A DNA stretch of 64,000 bases from Isoetes taiwanensis. Its lineage: Eukaryota > Streptophyta > Lycopodiopsida > Isoetales > Isoetaceae. Under the pieces are notes generated by a model. It did no database searches and was not told the origin of the DNA. It saw only the letters and a program-made list of their open reading frames with translations. The position numbers and the translations under genes are program-made. Location of the stretch: positions 10,106,109-10,170,108 of the forward strand of contig JAJEKV010000004.1 in NCBI GenBank assembly GCA_021234155.1. The letters are read 5' to 3'. Below, piece by piece: positions 55,560 through 64,000 of this stretch (position 1 is the first letter of the stretch; every line of letters starts with the position of its first letter).

Positions 55560-57833
55560 TCTTTGGAGATTTTACTGTTTTTTTCCTCTTGGAGTGCCAT
55601 CACCAGCATTCTTTTGCCTCCTCTTTGGAGTGGACTCAACTATCAACTCAACTTCCTCTTCCCCTCGTATCTCCCCGAGATAAAATCGGATCTGTGTCCT
55701 TTGTAGCTTCTTACGTAACAGGTCCGAGGCGGCACTGCAGATGATGCCGGAGACAATTTGAATCTTTCTTAGGAGCTTCTCCAATTACTAATTTAGCACT
55801 TGGTGATGAAAGAGTTTCGTTGCGGCCAGGTCATTGAAGGCTTTGCACCTGCGAATCGCTTTAGCTTTCTCAAGTGCCATCCTCTCAATTTCTCAACTTC
55901 ACTTTGCCATGTTCGAGGAGGCATTGCGAGATGGTTCTATTTACTACCTTGTAAATGTCATTGGTGATCCGAGTTTGGAAGGTTGAGGGTCTACTGATTG
56001 GCCCGCTTATTATGCTTCGGAAAAATCAGAAGAGAGTCGATCTGAGATGGCTCAAGAACATCAACCATTAAAGCCGCTTCGGGATAGGAACGACCTCATC
56101 CGCAAATAAACAAATGATCTAAATTTCAATAGACATAAAAGAACATGAAAACAGAACTAATGAGAAATATCCGGTACATTTCGCCAAGCATGTACATTTC
56201 ATGTACATAAAATGTACCAAAATGCGTAACTACATTTAACTATAGCCAAATGTACATGTACATGTTCCTCAATGTACATAGAGGTACCTCAATGCACCGG
56301 ATGTACCCGGATGTACCCGGATGTACCTGTGTATCCGGTTAGGGAATGTAGATCTATGCCCAAAAAAAAAAAAGCACATATATGTAAAAAATGCACATAC
56401 TTATGAATCCATCTACGGATGCACTCTAAAGATAAATGCATGTACATCTATTTGCAGATGTAGACTCCATTAGAGACATGTACAAGTGATACAAGCTGCA
56501 GTCCAAGCTCAAAAATAAAAGCATCAATAAACAAGCAAATATATGCCTATGTACCTCACGCTATGGATGTACACTAAAAGTTATACATGTACAAGGAATA
56601 GCAATGCTTTGAAAGCCATACATGTAGAACTATGCGATTACAATAACAAATATGAATTAAGAGAAATATAAGTTTAAATTAGTTGAGAGCAATGCATACC
56701 TTTCCACGTTGAGGGAAACCAAGCTGAATTCGAATGCCCTCATCCCGGATGCAACCTTTTATGCAATTCGTCTTTCATGGACGAGATAACACAAGCGAAG
56801 AGGCAATAAGCATCTACGCATGGAGCTAGCAGCAACAAACCCGGTTTTGCCAAAGCCTTGGCCACAACGATGAACTGCTCTATAGAAGTAGCTCCCTGGG
56901 GTGGGGCCTCGGGTGTGAGAACAATAGGTCCCTGCTCTCCCCATGAAATCCAAAATCTGGAATGCCTTTGCTGAACCAATTCAATGCAATTAAGTTTTTC
57001 CTTTGCTTGTTCAATTGAGATTTCATGCCTTTCAATTTCTTTAGTTGCTTCCTGCAAACCAATTTCTAGCTTGCTCTTTATCATGTCTACTCATAACCAA
57101 GTCTTCCAACTTGTACTTCAACACTCAGAAGATAACTTGATTTCCAAAGGGGATCACGGGACAATTTGTCAAATTCTGTTTTGTCTCATCTATTTTTTCG
57201 CAGATCTGCTGCAGATCTTGGATAGCATCCCTCAATCCGGCTGATGACCTTCAATGCATCCCTCCTTTTTTCTTCCAGTGCTTCTACTTCATTCAATAGG
57301 TTAGTTTTCTCCTCCAACCCATGCTTAAGTAACTGCTTTATTGTGTCAACATCTGATCTAAAATAACCCAGGGCTCTAATATTCTCACGCAATACGATGT
57401 CCCTGTTTGATAGTTGAGGATTTACCGTTGTAGGGGGTCCTCAGAACGCCCTGAAATGAGGGTTTTGGCAAGATTTTTGGCGGTCCTAGCCACGTCCATC
57501 CAATCAACAAGCCGTCGCTTCAAGTGAAGAGCAAATGCTCTGGCAAAATAGGTAGAAATATAATGGTTTGTAACCTGTTTCTTGCCATAAACCAATTCAT
57601 AATATTTGAAAAATCATCTTTCCATGCGTTCGATTCTCCCTTCCTTGAATCCTCCTGCTTTTTGAGCTTACCTCGTTCATAACCATCTCTAGGTTGGGTA
57701 TGTGGGCCTCATGATGTTTATCACGCGGAGGTCTTTGGCTTGGATCACTTCGAACCCAAATGTAAACTCCTTGGAGGTAAAATTCCACCGGAAGCTTGGC
57801 TTCTTGCTTGGTGGATGATGAGCAAGCACTCAT
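55560..57833 (-). pseudogene. Coiled-coil protein region of the transposon cargo
   Basis: From a Met at 57833 (MSACSSSTKQEAKLPVEFYL) the minus strand shows exon-like pieces separated by stops. One at 57186-57392 reads TIKQLLKHGLEEKTNLLNEV and another at 56740-57084 reads EATKEIERHEISIEQAKEKL; both are strong coiled coils. A Lys-rich tail near 55560-55640 reads ESTPKRRQKN. Between the coil pieces and the tail lies the TGTACA-rich block at 56.2-56.6 kb, which is probably an intron. I do not recognise the family. It shares strand and element with the NIF domain and may be part of the same long gene. Confidence 0.4.
56150..56640. repeat. TGTACA-rich block in the cargo region
   Basis: About 15 to 20 TGTACA/GTACAT motifs, several as 'atgtacccgg' tandem units near 56300-56330. 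Same motif family as at 42.7-43.2 and 52.4 kb. Confidence 0.7.
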
Positions 57834-58086
57834 CCGGGGGCATTTGGGGCCATAGCTAGATGAAGAATTCGCGGATCGAATTCAAGCAGAGAAGGCAGGG
57901 GCGGGATAGTGAACGAGAGGCAAACCAAGAAAGAATTTGGGAAAGAATTTCAAAATCCGATAATTGCGGGTTCAAGGTAGTGGATAGCCATTAATCATGG
58001 CAGTTACTAGCGGGTCATGATGACAGTTATTCCAAAAATGTGCATTCGGTACATATGTATATGTACAAAAAGGGCTACATTTATAG

Positions 58087-58108
58087 ACACCCTTTCATGC
58101 TTTTACCC
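58087..58108 (-). repeat. Right terminal inverted repeat
   Basis: ACACCCTTTCATGCTTTTACCC, the inverse of 41701-41722 with one mismatch. It is preceded internally by 'tatgtacaaaaagggc', again with the GTACA motif. Confidence 0.8.
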
Positions 58109-58112
58109 AGTA
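58109..58112 (+). repeat. Target-site duplication of the large DNA transposon, right
   Basis: AGTA, equal to 41697-41700. Confidence 0.65.
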
Positions 58113-60429
58113 AATCGTGTTATCTTCTTTATCTTCTTCTCATTCTGCGCTATGGGATGGGGCGGGACCTAATGAAGCTATAGACTTGTGCCATGTTCTT
58201 GTGCTATGGGGCAGTCTGCAATCCTCCAGAGTTGCCATGCATGGGTGTTTGGAGCAAATGATAAACGGACATTGGGCTCATGCTTTTGGAAGAAGAGAAG
58301 CACAAGGCGGCATTGAAGCTACGAGACCCGAGCCTGGACATGAGGTTTTCTGCAGACTTTACCCGTTGCTCAGAAAGTTTATTTCAAAGCAATACTTGTT
58401 TGTTATCCATGAACAATTTACAATGTTAATTTGGAGAAAGCATTGCATGTCTATAGGTCCAGTGCAAGGAGTTCGGCAGTACAAATTTTTGTACATAAGC
58501 TTAAGCAAGATCGCAAGGGTGCTTGGAAGTCTGGAAGCGATTATGTGATGCCCAACTGCATACATTGGGTGTATTTGGTTGCTGAAGATTTGCAGGTACT
58601 AAATGCCATTCTGTTTCTGGTCTTTTATGCTTAAACGTTTCATGCGAGTGTGTTCCTTATCACTAATTTTGGCCCCATTTCACCTGTAGTAGAAAAGGAA
58701 GCTCTAAACCCAGTTGTTTTGGATATAAGCCTTTGCATCTAAAGTTCTTACATGTTTGCATTTATAACTCATATTTAGATATGCTCTAGTTATACTTGGA
58801 TTCAAAACATTTATCATTTATGTCCAATTTACACAGATATCTCATTTGGTTTACAGATAAACATATTTGAACAAATTCTGGTGGTCAAAATCATTGCAAA
58901 AACTTCTCTCGACAATTGATAGTAAGTATTTTATTCATCCTGAATTTTGCAAGACTCAAAGCTACAATCCATGTACATGCACTCCTATTGTTTCAAAAGC
59001 TACACCAATGCAAAGAGCTCGAAGAGCTATGGAACTGATGCTATTACAGGCTATGGAATTTATGGCAGAATTCCCCTTGGATGCTTTGCTATCAAATATG
59101 AATTTCCCTTGGATCTTTTGCTATCAAATATGATAATTGCCTCAGATACATATTATTGTGGTGAACAAATCTTAAATATATGTCCAATGCTTTCAGTTCG
59201 AAGTTCTACATATTCTATCATCCCAAGGATGAACAGATTTTTGCTCATTTTGGTAATCTAGGGGATCATACTGAAGGAAAGCATTTCTTGCATCTCTACA
59301 CAACGTTCATCTTATATTTTGTACATATCTAATTTTTGAGGCATTGATCTCATAAAGATCGAGACTTCATGCTGCAGTAAATCCACATCAGAAATAAGGT
59401 GCACATCAGAAACAAGGTGCTGCGCATGAGGGGTTGCCCTCCGATGGCCTGAGAGTGTGTTTTCATGGGTTCTGTTTCGTTCTTTTGTGTTGGGTCTTGT
59501 CTGTTTTGTGTGCAAATAAGAGAAGATTGCCTTTGCACTAGGCTTTCAGCTGTGTATAAATTGAGAGAGACTTTGGGTAATAGCAATAGTTGCCATGATT
59601 TGTAGATTCATGCTATAGACCATGGAAGGTACATGTCTACCATGTCCTAAACTATCATCACAACCAACCAAAACATCACGGAAAAAGTCACATAAGCATG
59701 TATTATAAACCAAGCAAATTTAGTATGTTGTAGTATTGATAGTAATCACTATAAAACATCAACTTAATTATCCACCTAAAATTATTAAGCTAACATATCA
59801 AACAAGATAGATATAATCATATACCATAGCATTAAATGTATTATGATTTTGGGCCGTCAGATGCAAGGATATTCCATGGAATATGACAAGACATGGAATT
59901 CTGACCCTTCACCAAAATGTTTGACGTGGTCAAATGCTTATGTGGCTCTATTTTTTAGGGTCAAGTCACCATATGAATTAACAAAAATACACAATTGACT
60001 TGCACAAGTATAATGCATCTCTTTCTACATCTATGGCGTCCTGCTGAACCCTTGCAGCCTCCACGGAAATTGTTCTGCAACACATATAAGAAGAAGAGAC
60101 AATATATGTAATCAGACTAGGGGAATCAAAACCATTGCGCATAGCGCAAACCATAGGCATATCCTCCCCTTGAATGGCCGGGGCTATTCCCATGCAACAT
60201 GGAAATGCAAGCACTGAAGACTATGGCAATCAACATATAACAGGATTCGTAAACAAACAAGAACTACAAAAATTTCCTTAAGCATTTTCCTACTTCCATA
60301 TCCAATCATATTCTTCAATCAAGGCTTTCCCACAATCTTACCACACAAGAAATGCTTTTGCACCTCCATTCCAGAATGAATACCTACAAGCACCACCAAC
60401 ATGGCAGCCAACCAAGTGAGCGAAAAAAA
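58113..60429. other. Unassigned stretch with protein-like pieces
   Basis: Some + strand segments have coding texture: 58250-58390 (HGCLEQMINGHWAHAFGRRE) and 58431-58600 (VHKLKQDRKGAWKSGSDYVM). They lie in different frames and I cannot assign them. A ~35-base tandem duplication ('ttggat.ctttgctatcaaatatga') lies at about 59070-59132. Minus-strand frames at 59312-59586 and 59978-60214 have no domain support. Confidence 0.35.
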
Positions 60430-61444
60430 GAAAAAAGAAACGAGAAATCAACCCACAGCCATTGTATGATCTGCCAAATACAATGCAATGAAATCTGCCC
60501 CAATGATCTGCCAAATACAATGCAATGAAATCTGCCCCTACTTCATCAGTGGGGCATCCGGCCTATTCTTCATCATTGATACCCACAAAGTTAGCATCAT
60601 CATCCTCAAGGCTGCATGTATCATCCCAATACTTCCTTCTTGTCTTCCCAACCTGCTCCATGGGTTGCATCCCACTTGGGATCGCTTCGTGCACACACCG
60701 GACATCGATAGGCAGAGAAACCCAACGGCTAAGTGTTAAATGCCATGCAGCCTTGACCCCTATTCTCAAATAAAAGTAGTGTTGGACGGCAAGCTCCAGC
60801 TGTTGGACAAGATAAACTTTCCAGCCCTGAGCATCTGGGTTACAATATACATGAGGCTAGCACTTAGCTGCTTATGGCCATGGTATCTAACGAAATGAAA
60901 GGCTCTACCTAGCAGGTTCCTATTATCCAAGACAGTAACGTTCTTAATATCCTCTCTCTCCCCTCCCTCCTCCATATAAGAGGTATAGATCCTTCCCCAT
61001 CTCAATCTGCTGCTCCGTGTTATGCATGTGCACCCGTTTGTGGAGCTTTCCCAAATCCTTCATGCAATACCCAAGCATTCCCTCGAAATAGTGAAGCCTT
61101 ATGTTCTCATACAAGAAAGGCACCTTCTCAGCAACACATCCAAACCATTTCTTAATAGAAGCATTAACAACAGGTGTCTTAAGTTTAATTCTGAACACTG
61201 CTTGATAGTGTAGGTGGCCAAGCTCGCTTCCTCTCTCTGAAGTGACAACACCAGCTAATGTCTCATTCTCTAAGAACCAAACTAGCTTGCTAAACCACAC
61301 CTCTGGAGCATCTGCTCCAGAGTGGTCCATAGTTACACTAACATCAAGCTTGATACATGTCCTCCCCTTTGTAGCCCTTGCCTTCTTCCTCATAATAACA
61401 ATAAAGCCAATTGCACAGATGCAAAAAAGCAACAAACTGCTCAC
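60430..61444 (-). pseudogene. HUH-endonuclease (Rep-like) protein, Replitron-like, broken
   Basis: The open frame 61444-60944 (166 codons) contains GVVTSERGSELGHLHYQAVF, with the HUH metal-binding motif His-Leu-His at about residues 77-79, and LGYCMKDLGK with the nuclease Tyr at 126 and Lys at 129. HLH followed about 45 residues later by YxxK is the layout of rolling-circle Rep nucleases. The first ~20 residues (MSSLLLFCICAIGFIVIMRK) are hydrophobic and may not belong. After a frame change near 60990 the protein continues at 61005-60766, and more C-terminal sequence follows from about 60769 (EAIPSGMQPMEQVGKTRRKY). A 37-bp tandem duplication at 60466-60539 shifts the frame again. No helicase motif is seen. 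It could be a Replitron transposon, known from green plants, or an old CRESS-virus-derived copy; I favour the former. Confidence 0.6.
60466..60539 (-). repeat. 37-bp tandem duplication in the Rep-like region
   Basis: Two near-identical units starting ATGATCTGCCAAATACAATG at 60466 and 60503. The period is not a multiple of three, so the minus-strand frame (ADFIALYLADH) is repeated and then lost. Confidence 0.85.
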
Positions 61445-61533
61445 CTGTCAAATATACTTAGATGATCGTCATTAGCCCCAGAGGATCATGAAGGACTACA
61501 TGGTGCACAAAGAATAGGGATTGCATATCTTAC

Positions 61534-63660
61534 CCTTGGTTTCGAAGGTATGAGCCAATCTAGCATTAACTTCAAGTGGTGGAAGAGGCAAGGAGTTGCA
61601 ATACGTAGATCTACAACGTTGTCAAATTCCTTGCTTACAACATCAATATCTTGGTAAACCCTCCACAACATACAAGTCAAAGAAGACAATTATGCATCAT
61701 GGTCGTATATTGCAGAAATGATCTTAGCCACAGTGCTAGACATTTACCTGACCAAGAGAAAGTGGAAAACGATTTGTTTGGATCTGGCCTACTACCGCCA
61801 AAGGCAATTTGGAAAGAATTCCGCCATTAAACACCGGCCTGCGGGCAGAGATCTTCTCTCCAATGGCGCTACTCCAAACCCAGTTGACGAAAAGAAATTC
61901 CTGAGATACGTAATCATGATCAAAATGGTTTTGGAACGTTTTGAACTGTGCAGGCTGCTGTGGACTCTGTTCCGGCATGGAATCGGCATTGGGTTTTTAT
62001 ACAGATCAATCCAGGGATATATCAGTAAGCGCATTTTTGCAGCATAATTCATGCATTTTATGTCTTGATCTTTAAAGATTGAAACTAGAAATTGATGTTT
62101 CTTGAGTCTGATGCATAATCTAGCTGCGCAGAGAGAAAATTTACATTTCATGCAACAAAGGATATATGATAATGCAAGGAGGTGGAAGAGAATCTACCAT
62201 GATCACTTGGAGTGACAGCAAGCAAAGTTGGAACTGCAAACTGTGCAACATTTTTATGCTTTGAAGCAAATTTTGTGGCAAGAGGTATCAGCTTTCGCGT
62301 AAGACACATACATTTCCATCTTAAGCAAAATCAGACCCTTTTCTTTGATCAGTATCCATAAGATCATAAAGCAATTACAATTTTCTTGGATCAGTAAAAT
62401 CAGACCCTTCTCTTTGATCAGTATTCATAAGATCATACAGTCTTCTTTGATCAGTATTTATAAACTTATCTAATAGTTGTATTGGAATAAAATGGAGCTT
62501 CTCCTCCACCTCCTGGAGCTAGAAACAGGCAGGCTGTAGCAACACTAGTCGCCAGCGATCTGGCGGCATTTTATGGCTGCGGTTTCTATGGAGCTCAAGA
62601 TACCTTATTTGACTATCAAGGTCGCCACTATTACAAAGACTGCTACATTGAAGGTTCCATAGACTTCATATTTGGCCATGCTCAATCTCTGTTCAAGGTA
62701 AGCACCTCTGCTCTTGTTTCTTTATAGTAGCATATATAACAAAACTTATGGTGGTTTGAGTGTACAATTGTAGGGATGTGAACTGCATGCAATTGCTGGA
62801 TTAGCTGGTTCTATTACTACCCAAAATAGGGCTAACCCTGGTGACAACTCTGGCTTTATATTCCTTGCTTGCACAATTAGTGGTACTAGAATGGCGTTCT
62901 TGGGAAGAGCCTGGGTTCTTTCTCCAGAGTGGGATTTCTTTTTAACTTAAATGGATGGTATCATTATTCCAGAAGGATGATATGACTGGGAAATTCCTCA
63001 ATAACGAGAGTAAGTGTTTTTGATATCACTGACTTTTGAAGCTCCTTATGATCCAAACTAAGTTGCATTTCATATTCATATTCCATGTTTCATATTTTCA
63101 ACAGTACCAGTGTTGTGGTCCAGGTGTTAATCTGCAGCACCGTGTAATTGGTCTCACATACTTACTGATGAGGATGCTCAACCATTGTTGAGGCTTGATT
63201 TTATTGATGCTCCAAAGTGGCTGAAGCAAAGGCACTATTGTACACAAGTCTCCATCGGCCTTGTAGCTTATCCAAGTCTTCTGGGAATTGAACAGCATCC
63301 CCTGCAGATTCAAGCTTCTGAGCAGCCTCATCTGGTGCCTTCATATTCTCCTCCTTGGCAAGAAGGCCTCGATCAAGGCCTGCCACCATACTCTGGAACA
63401 AGTCAAATTTTTTAAAAAGCACGTAAGCTCTTAGATGTTTATGCAACGATTTATCCAAATCAGTCGCTAAGGTTTTTTGTGCAGAACAAAGTGTCTTCTT
63501 AATAGTAGATACAAATCTGTCGAATTTAGATGAGTAATACTTACGAGCAGTTCAGCCTTCAAAGGGGGCAAATCCTGTCTAGTAGCCTCCAAAACAGCAA
63601 CATTTACTAATGCAGCTTGATTAATAGATGACTTCCGGCTCCAAACAGTCCGTTTATTTC
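61534..63660 (-). pseudogene. Plastid fibrillin (PAP) gene fragment, FBN4-like
   Basis: Fibrillins are lipid-associated proteins of plastoglobules and thylakoids. Four exon pieces run in order on the - strand. 63660-63545 reads NVAVLEATRQDLPPLKAELL and ends at a GTAAGT donor. 63392-63221 follows an acceptor 'ttccag' and reads SMVAGLDRGLLAKEENMK, then DLDKLQGRWRLVYNSAFAS. About 61810-61748 reads FGGSRPDPN and then, in another frame, RFPLSLGQ. 61659-61534 reads VYQDIDVVSKEFDNVVDLRI, then after one lost base PLPPLEVNARLAHTFETK. The C-terminal third of the family is absent. A frame change in each of the last two pieces, a lost donor at 63221 and the missing 3' exons point to a pseudogene. The closest group by motif is FBN4 (PAP6/HrBP1-like), which is an inference. 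Confidence 0.8.
62130..63230 (+). pseudogene. Pectinesterase fragment
   Basis: Pectin methylesterases remove methyl esters from cell-wall homogalacturonan. About 62132-62300 gives ERKIYISCNKGYMIMQGGGR, then ESTMITWSDS and, after a frame change, GTANCATFLCFEANFVARGI with a GTAAGA donor. About 62500-62697 gives [20 protein letters not shown] and then [20 protein letters not shown], containing the catalytic Asp; [12 protein letters not shown] holds the second catalytic Asp. 62774-62945 gives GCELHAIAGLAGSITTQNRA and FLGRAW, with the substrate-binding Arg. A TGA replaces Trp in IIIPEG(W)YDW near 62978. 63105-63230 gives EYQCCGPGVN and, shifted, WSHILTDEDAQPLLRLDFID. At least three frame changes and a stop make it non-functional. 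No signal peptide exon is present. Confidence 0.88.
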
Positions 63661-64000
63661 CTGTTTATCTGAAGCCCAAAGCCAGGGATAAGCAGACTTT
63701 ATTATCAGACTTGCTGAAGCTTGAACAAGACCCACAGCCCAAAGAGGGGTTTCTATTAATCCCATTCAGATAGGTATTGACAGCCCAAGTAGGAACCGCC
63801 ATGCCCTCTTTGAGAAAATGGGAGTACATCTAGGCGAGAGCACAAAGCACACATGTAGAAAAACGTATCAGAAAGCTAGGCAATGCCAGGAAAACCCTCG
63901 CCATCCCTAAGCATGTAAACACGTAGATCAACCAATTGCTATCATTCAAAACCCTAAGAGCCCAAGTAGAAAAGAGATTATTTTTCTTAATAGAAAGCAA
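63661..64000. other. Window end, nothing assigned
   Basis: No coding block recognised. It may include the remaining 5' part (transit peptide exon) of the fibrillin fragment on the minus strand, but no convincing reading was found. Confidence 0.4.

Larger units (their letters stand above)
41701..58108 (+). mobile_element. 16.4-kb TIR DNA transposon, superfamily unassigned
   Basis: The left end starts GGGTAAAAGCATAAAAGGGTGT. The right end, reverse-complemented, starts GGGTAAAAGCATGAAAGGGTGT (21 of 22 bases identical). AGTA flanks both sides. The native element is about 9.2 kb, because 44108-51350 is a later nested insertion. The + strand carries a multi-exon transposase-like gene in the left half. 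The - strand carries a coiled-coil protein region and an NIF-phosphatase domain in the right half. TGTACA-rich blocks occur in the left intron, between the converging genes, near 56.2-56.6 kb and just inside both TIRs. A 4-bp duplication excludes typical MULE (9 bp), hAT (8 bp), PIF/Harbinger (3 bp) and CACTA (3 bp) elements. Confidence 0.8.

Noticed and set aside
60430-61444. Calling the HUH region an integrated geminivirus
   Set aside because: No coat protein, helicase or geminiviral origin is visible and the surrounding residues do not look specifically geminiviral; a Replitron-like origin is more likely but unproven.
61718-62047. 109-codon + strand frame
   Set aside because: Its first part is the antisense of the fibrillin exon at 61748-61810; no own domain is seen.
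1-64000. CRISPR arrays, rRNA genes, bacterial operons
   Set aside because: No spaced identical short repeats, rRNA blocks or compact gene strings; the window is plant nuclear DNA.

Overview
This window is nuclear DNA from a land plant. The evidence is a plastid-type FabZ gene with four coding exons and GT-AG introns, fragments of plant-specific families (CAMTA, trihelix, PPR, pectinesterase, fibrillin/PAP), a plant L1-type LINE with a DUF4283-like ORF1, and an LTR retroelement primed by initiator-Met tRNA. The very low gene density, heavy nesting of transposons, a PPR fragment and a transposase type that I associate with seed-free plants suggest a large genome such as a fern. The species is not determined and the fern guess is an inference.

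Layout. 1-932 is a truncated LTR. 2223-13360 is a complete non-autonomous LTR retroelement (two ~1.5-kb LTRs, PBS, PPT, ~8.1 kb interior without gag or pol). 13.4-15.2 kb holds pieces of a trihelix factor and of a CAMTA transcription factor, with the CAMTA pieces in the wrong order. 20156-25158 is a full-length but broken L1 LINE with a 13-bp target-site duplication. 30143-31769 is the only gene that looks intact: FabZ, for plastid fatty-acid synthesis. 32.6-34.7 kb is a probable CACTA remnant. 37.3-40.1 kb is a tandem array of eight ~337-bp units, each with a tRNA-like pol III promoter. SINEs with (CTAT)n tails lie at 29.4 and 40.3 kb.

41701-58108 is the most notable structure. It is a 16.4-kb DNA transposon with 22-bp TIRs and a 4-bp duplication (AGTA). 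On the + strand it carries a transposase-like gene of a family I cannot place in a named superfamily. On the - strand it carries a cargo region containing an NIF/FCP1-type HAD phosphatase domain and a coiled-coil protein. The transposase gene is cut at one TT dinucleotide, without target duplication, by two head-to-tail Helentron-like elements (44108-45191 and 45192-51350). Both have a 3' hairpin and asymmetric terminal inverted repeats. Removing the 7.2 kb restores the transposase reading frame across the site.

60.4-63.7 kb holds a broken HUH-endonuclease (Rep-like) coding region, probably Replitron-like. Next to it are frameshifted fragments of a fibrillin gene (- strand) and a pectinesterase gene (+ strand), which abut at one point. 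Apart from FabZ there is little sign of genes working together. The window is mainly a record of insertions and gene-fragment capture. Many single-base frameshifts occur in these fragments. I treat them as pseudogene decay, but assembly indels cannot be excluded from the sequence alone.
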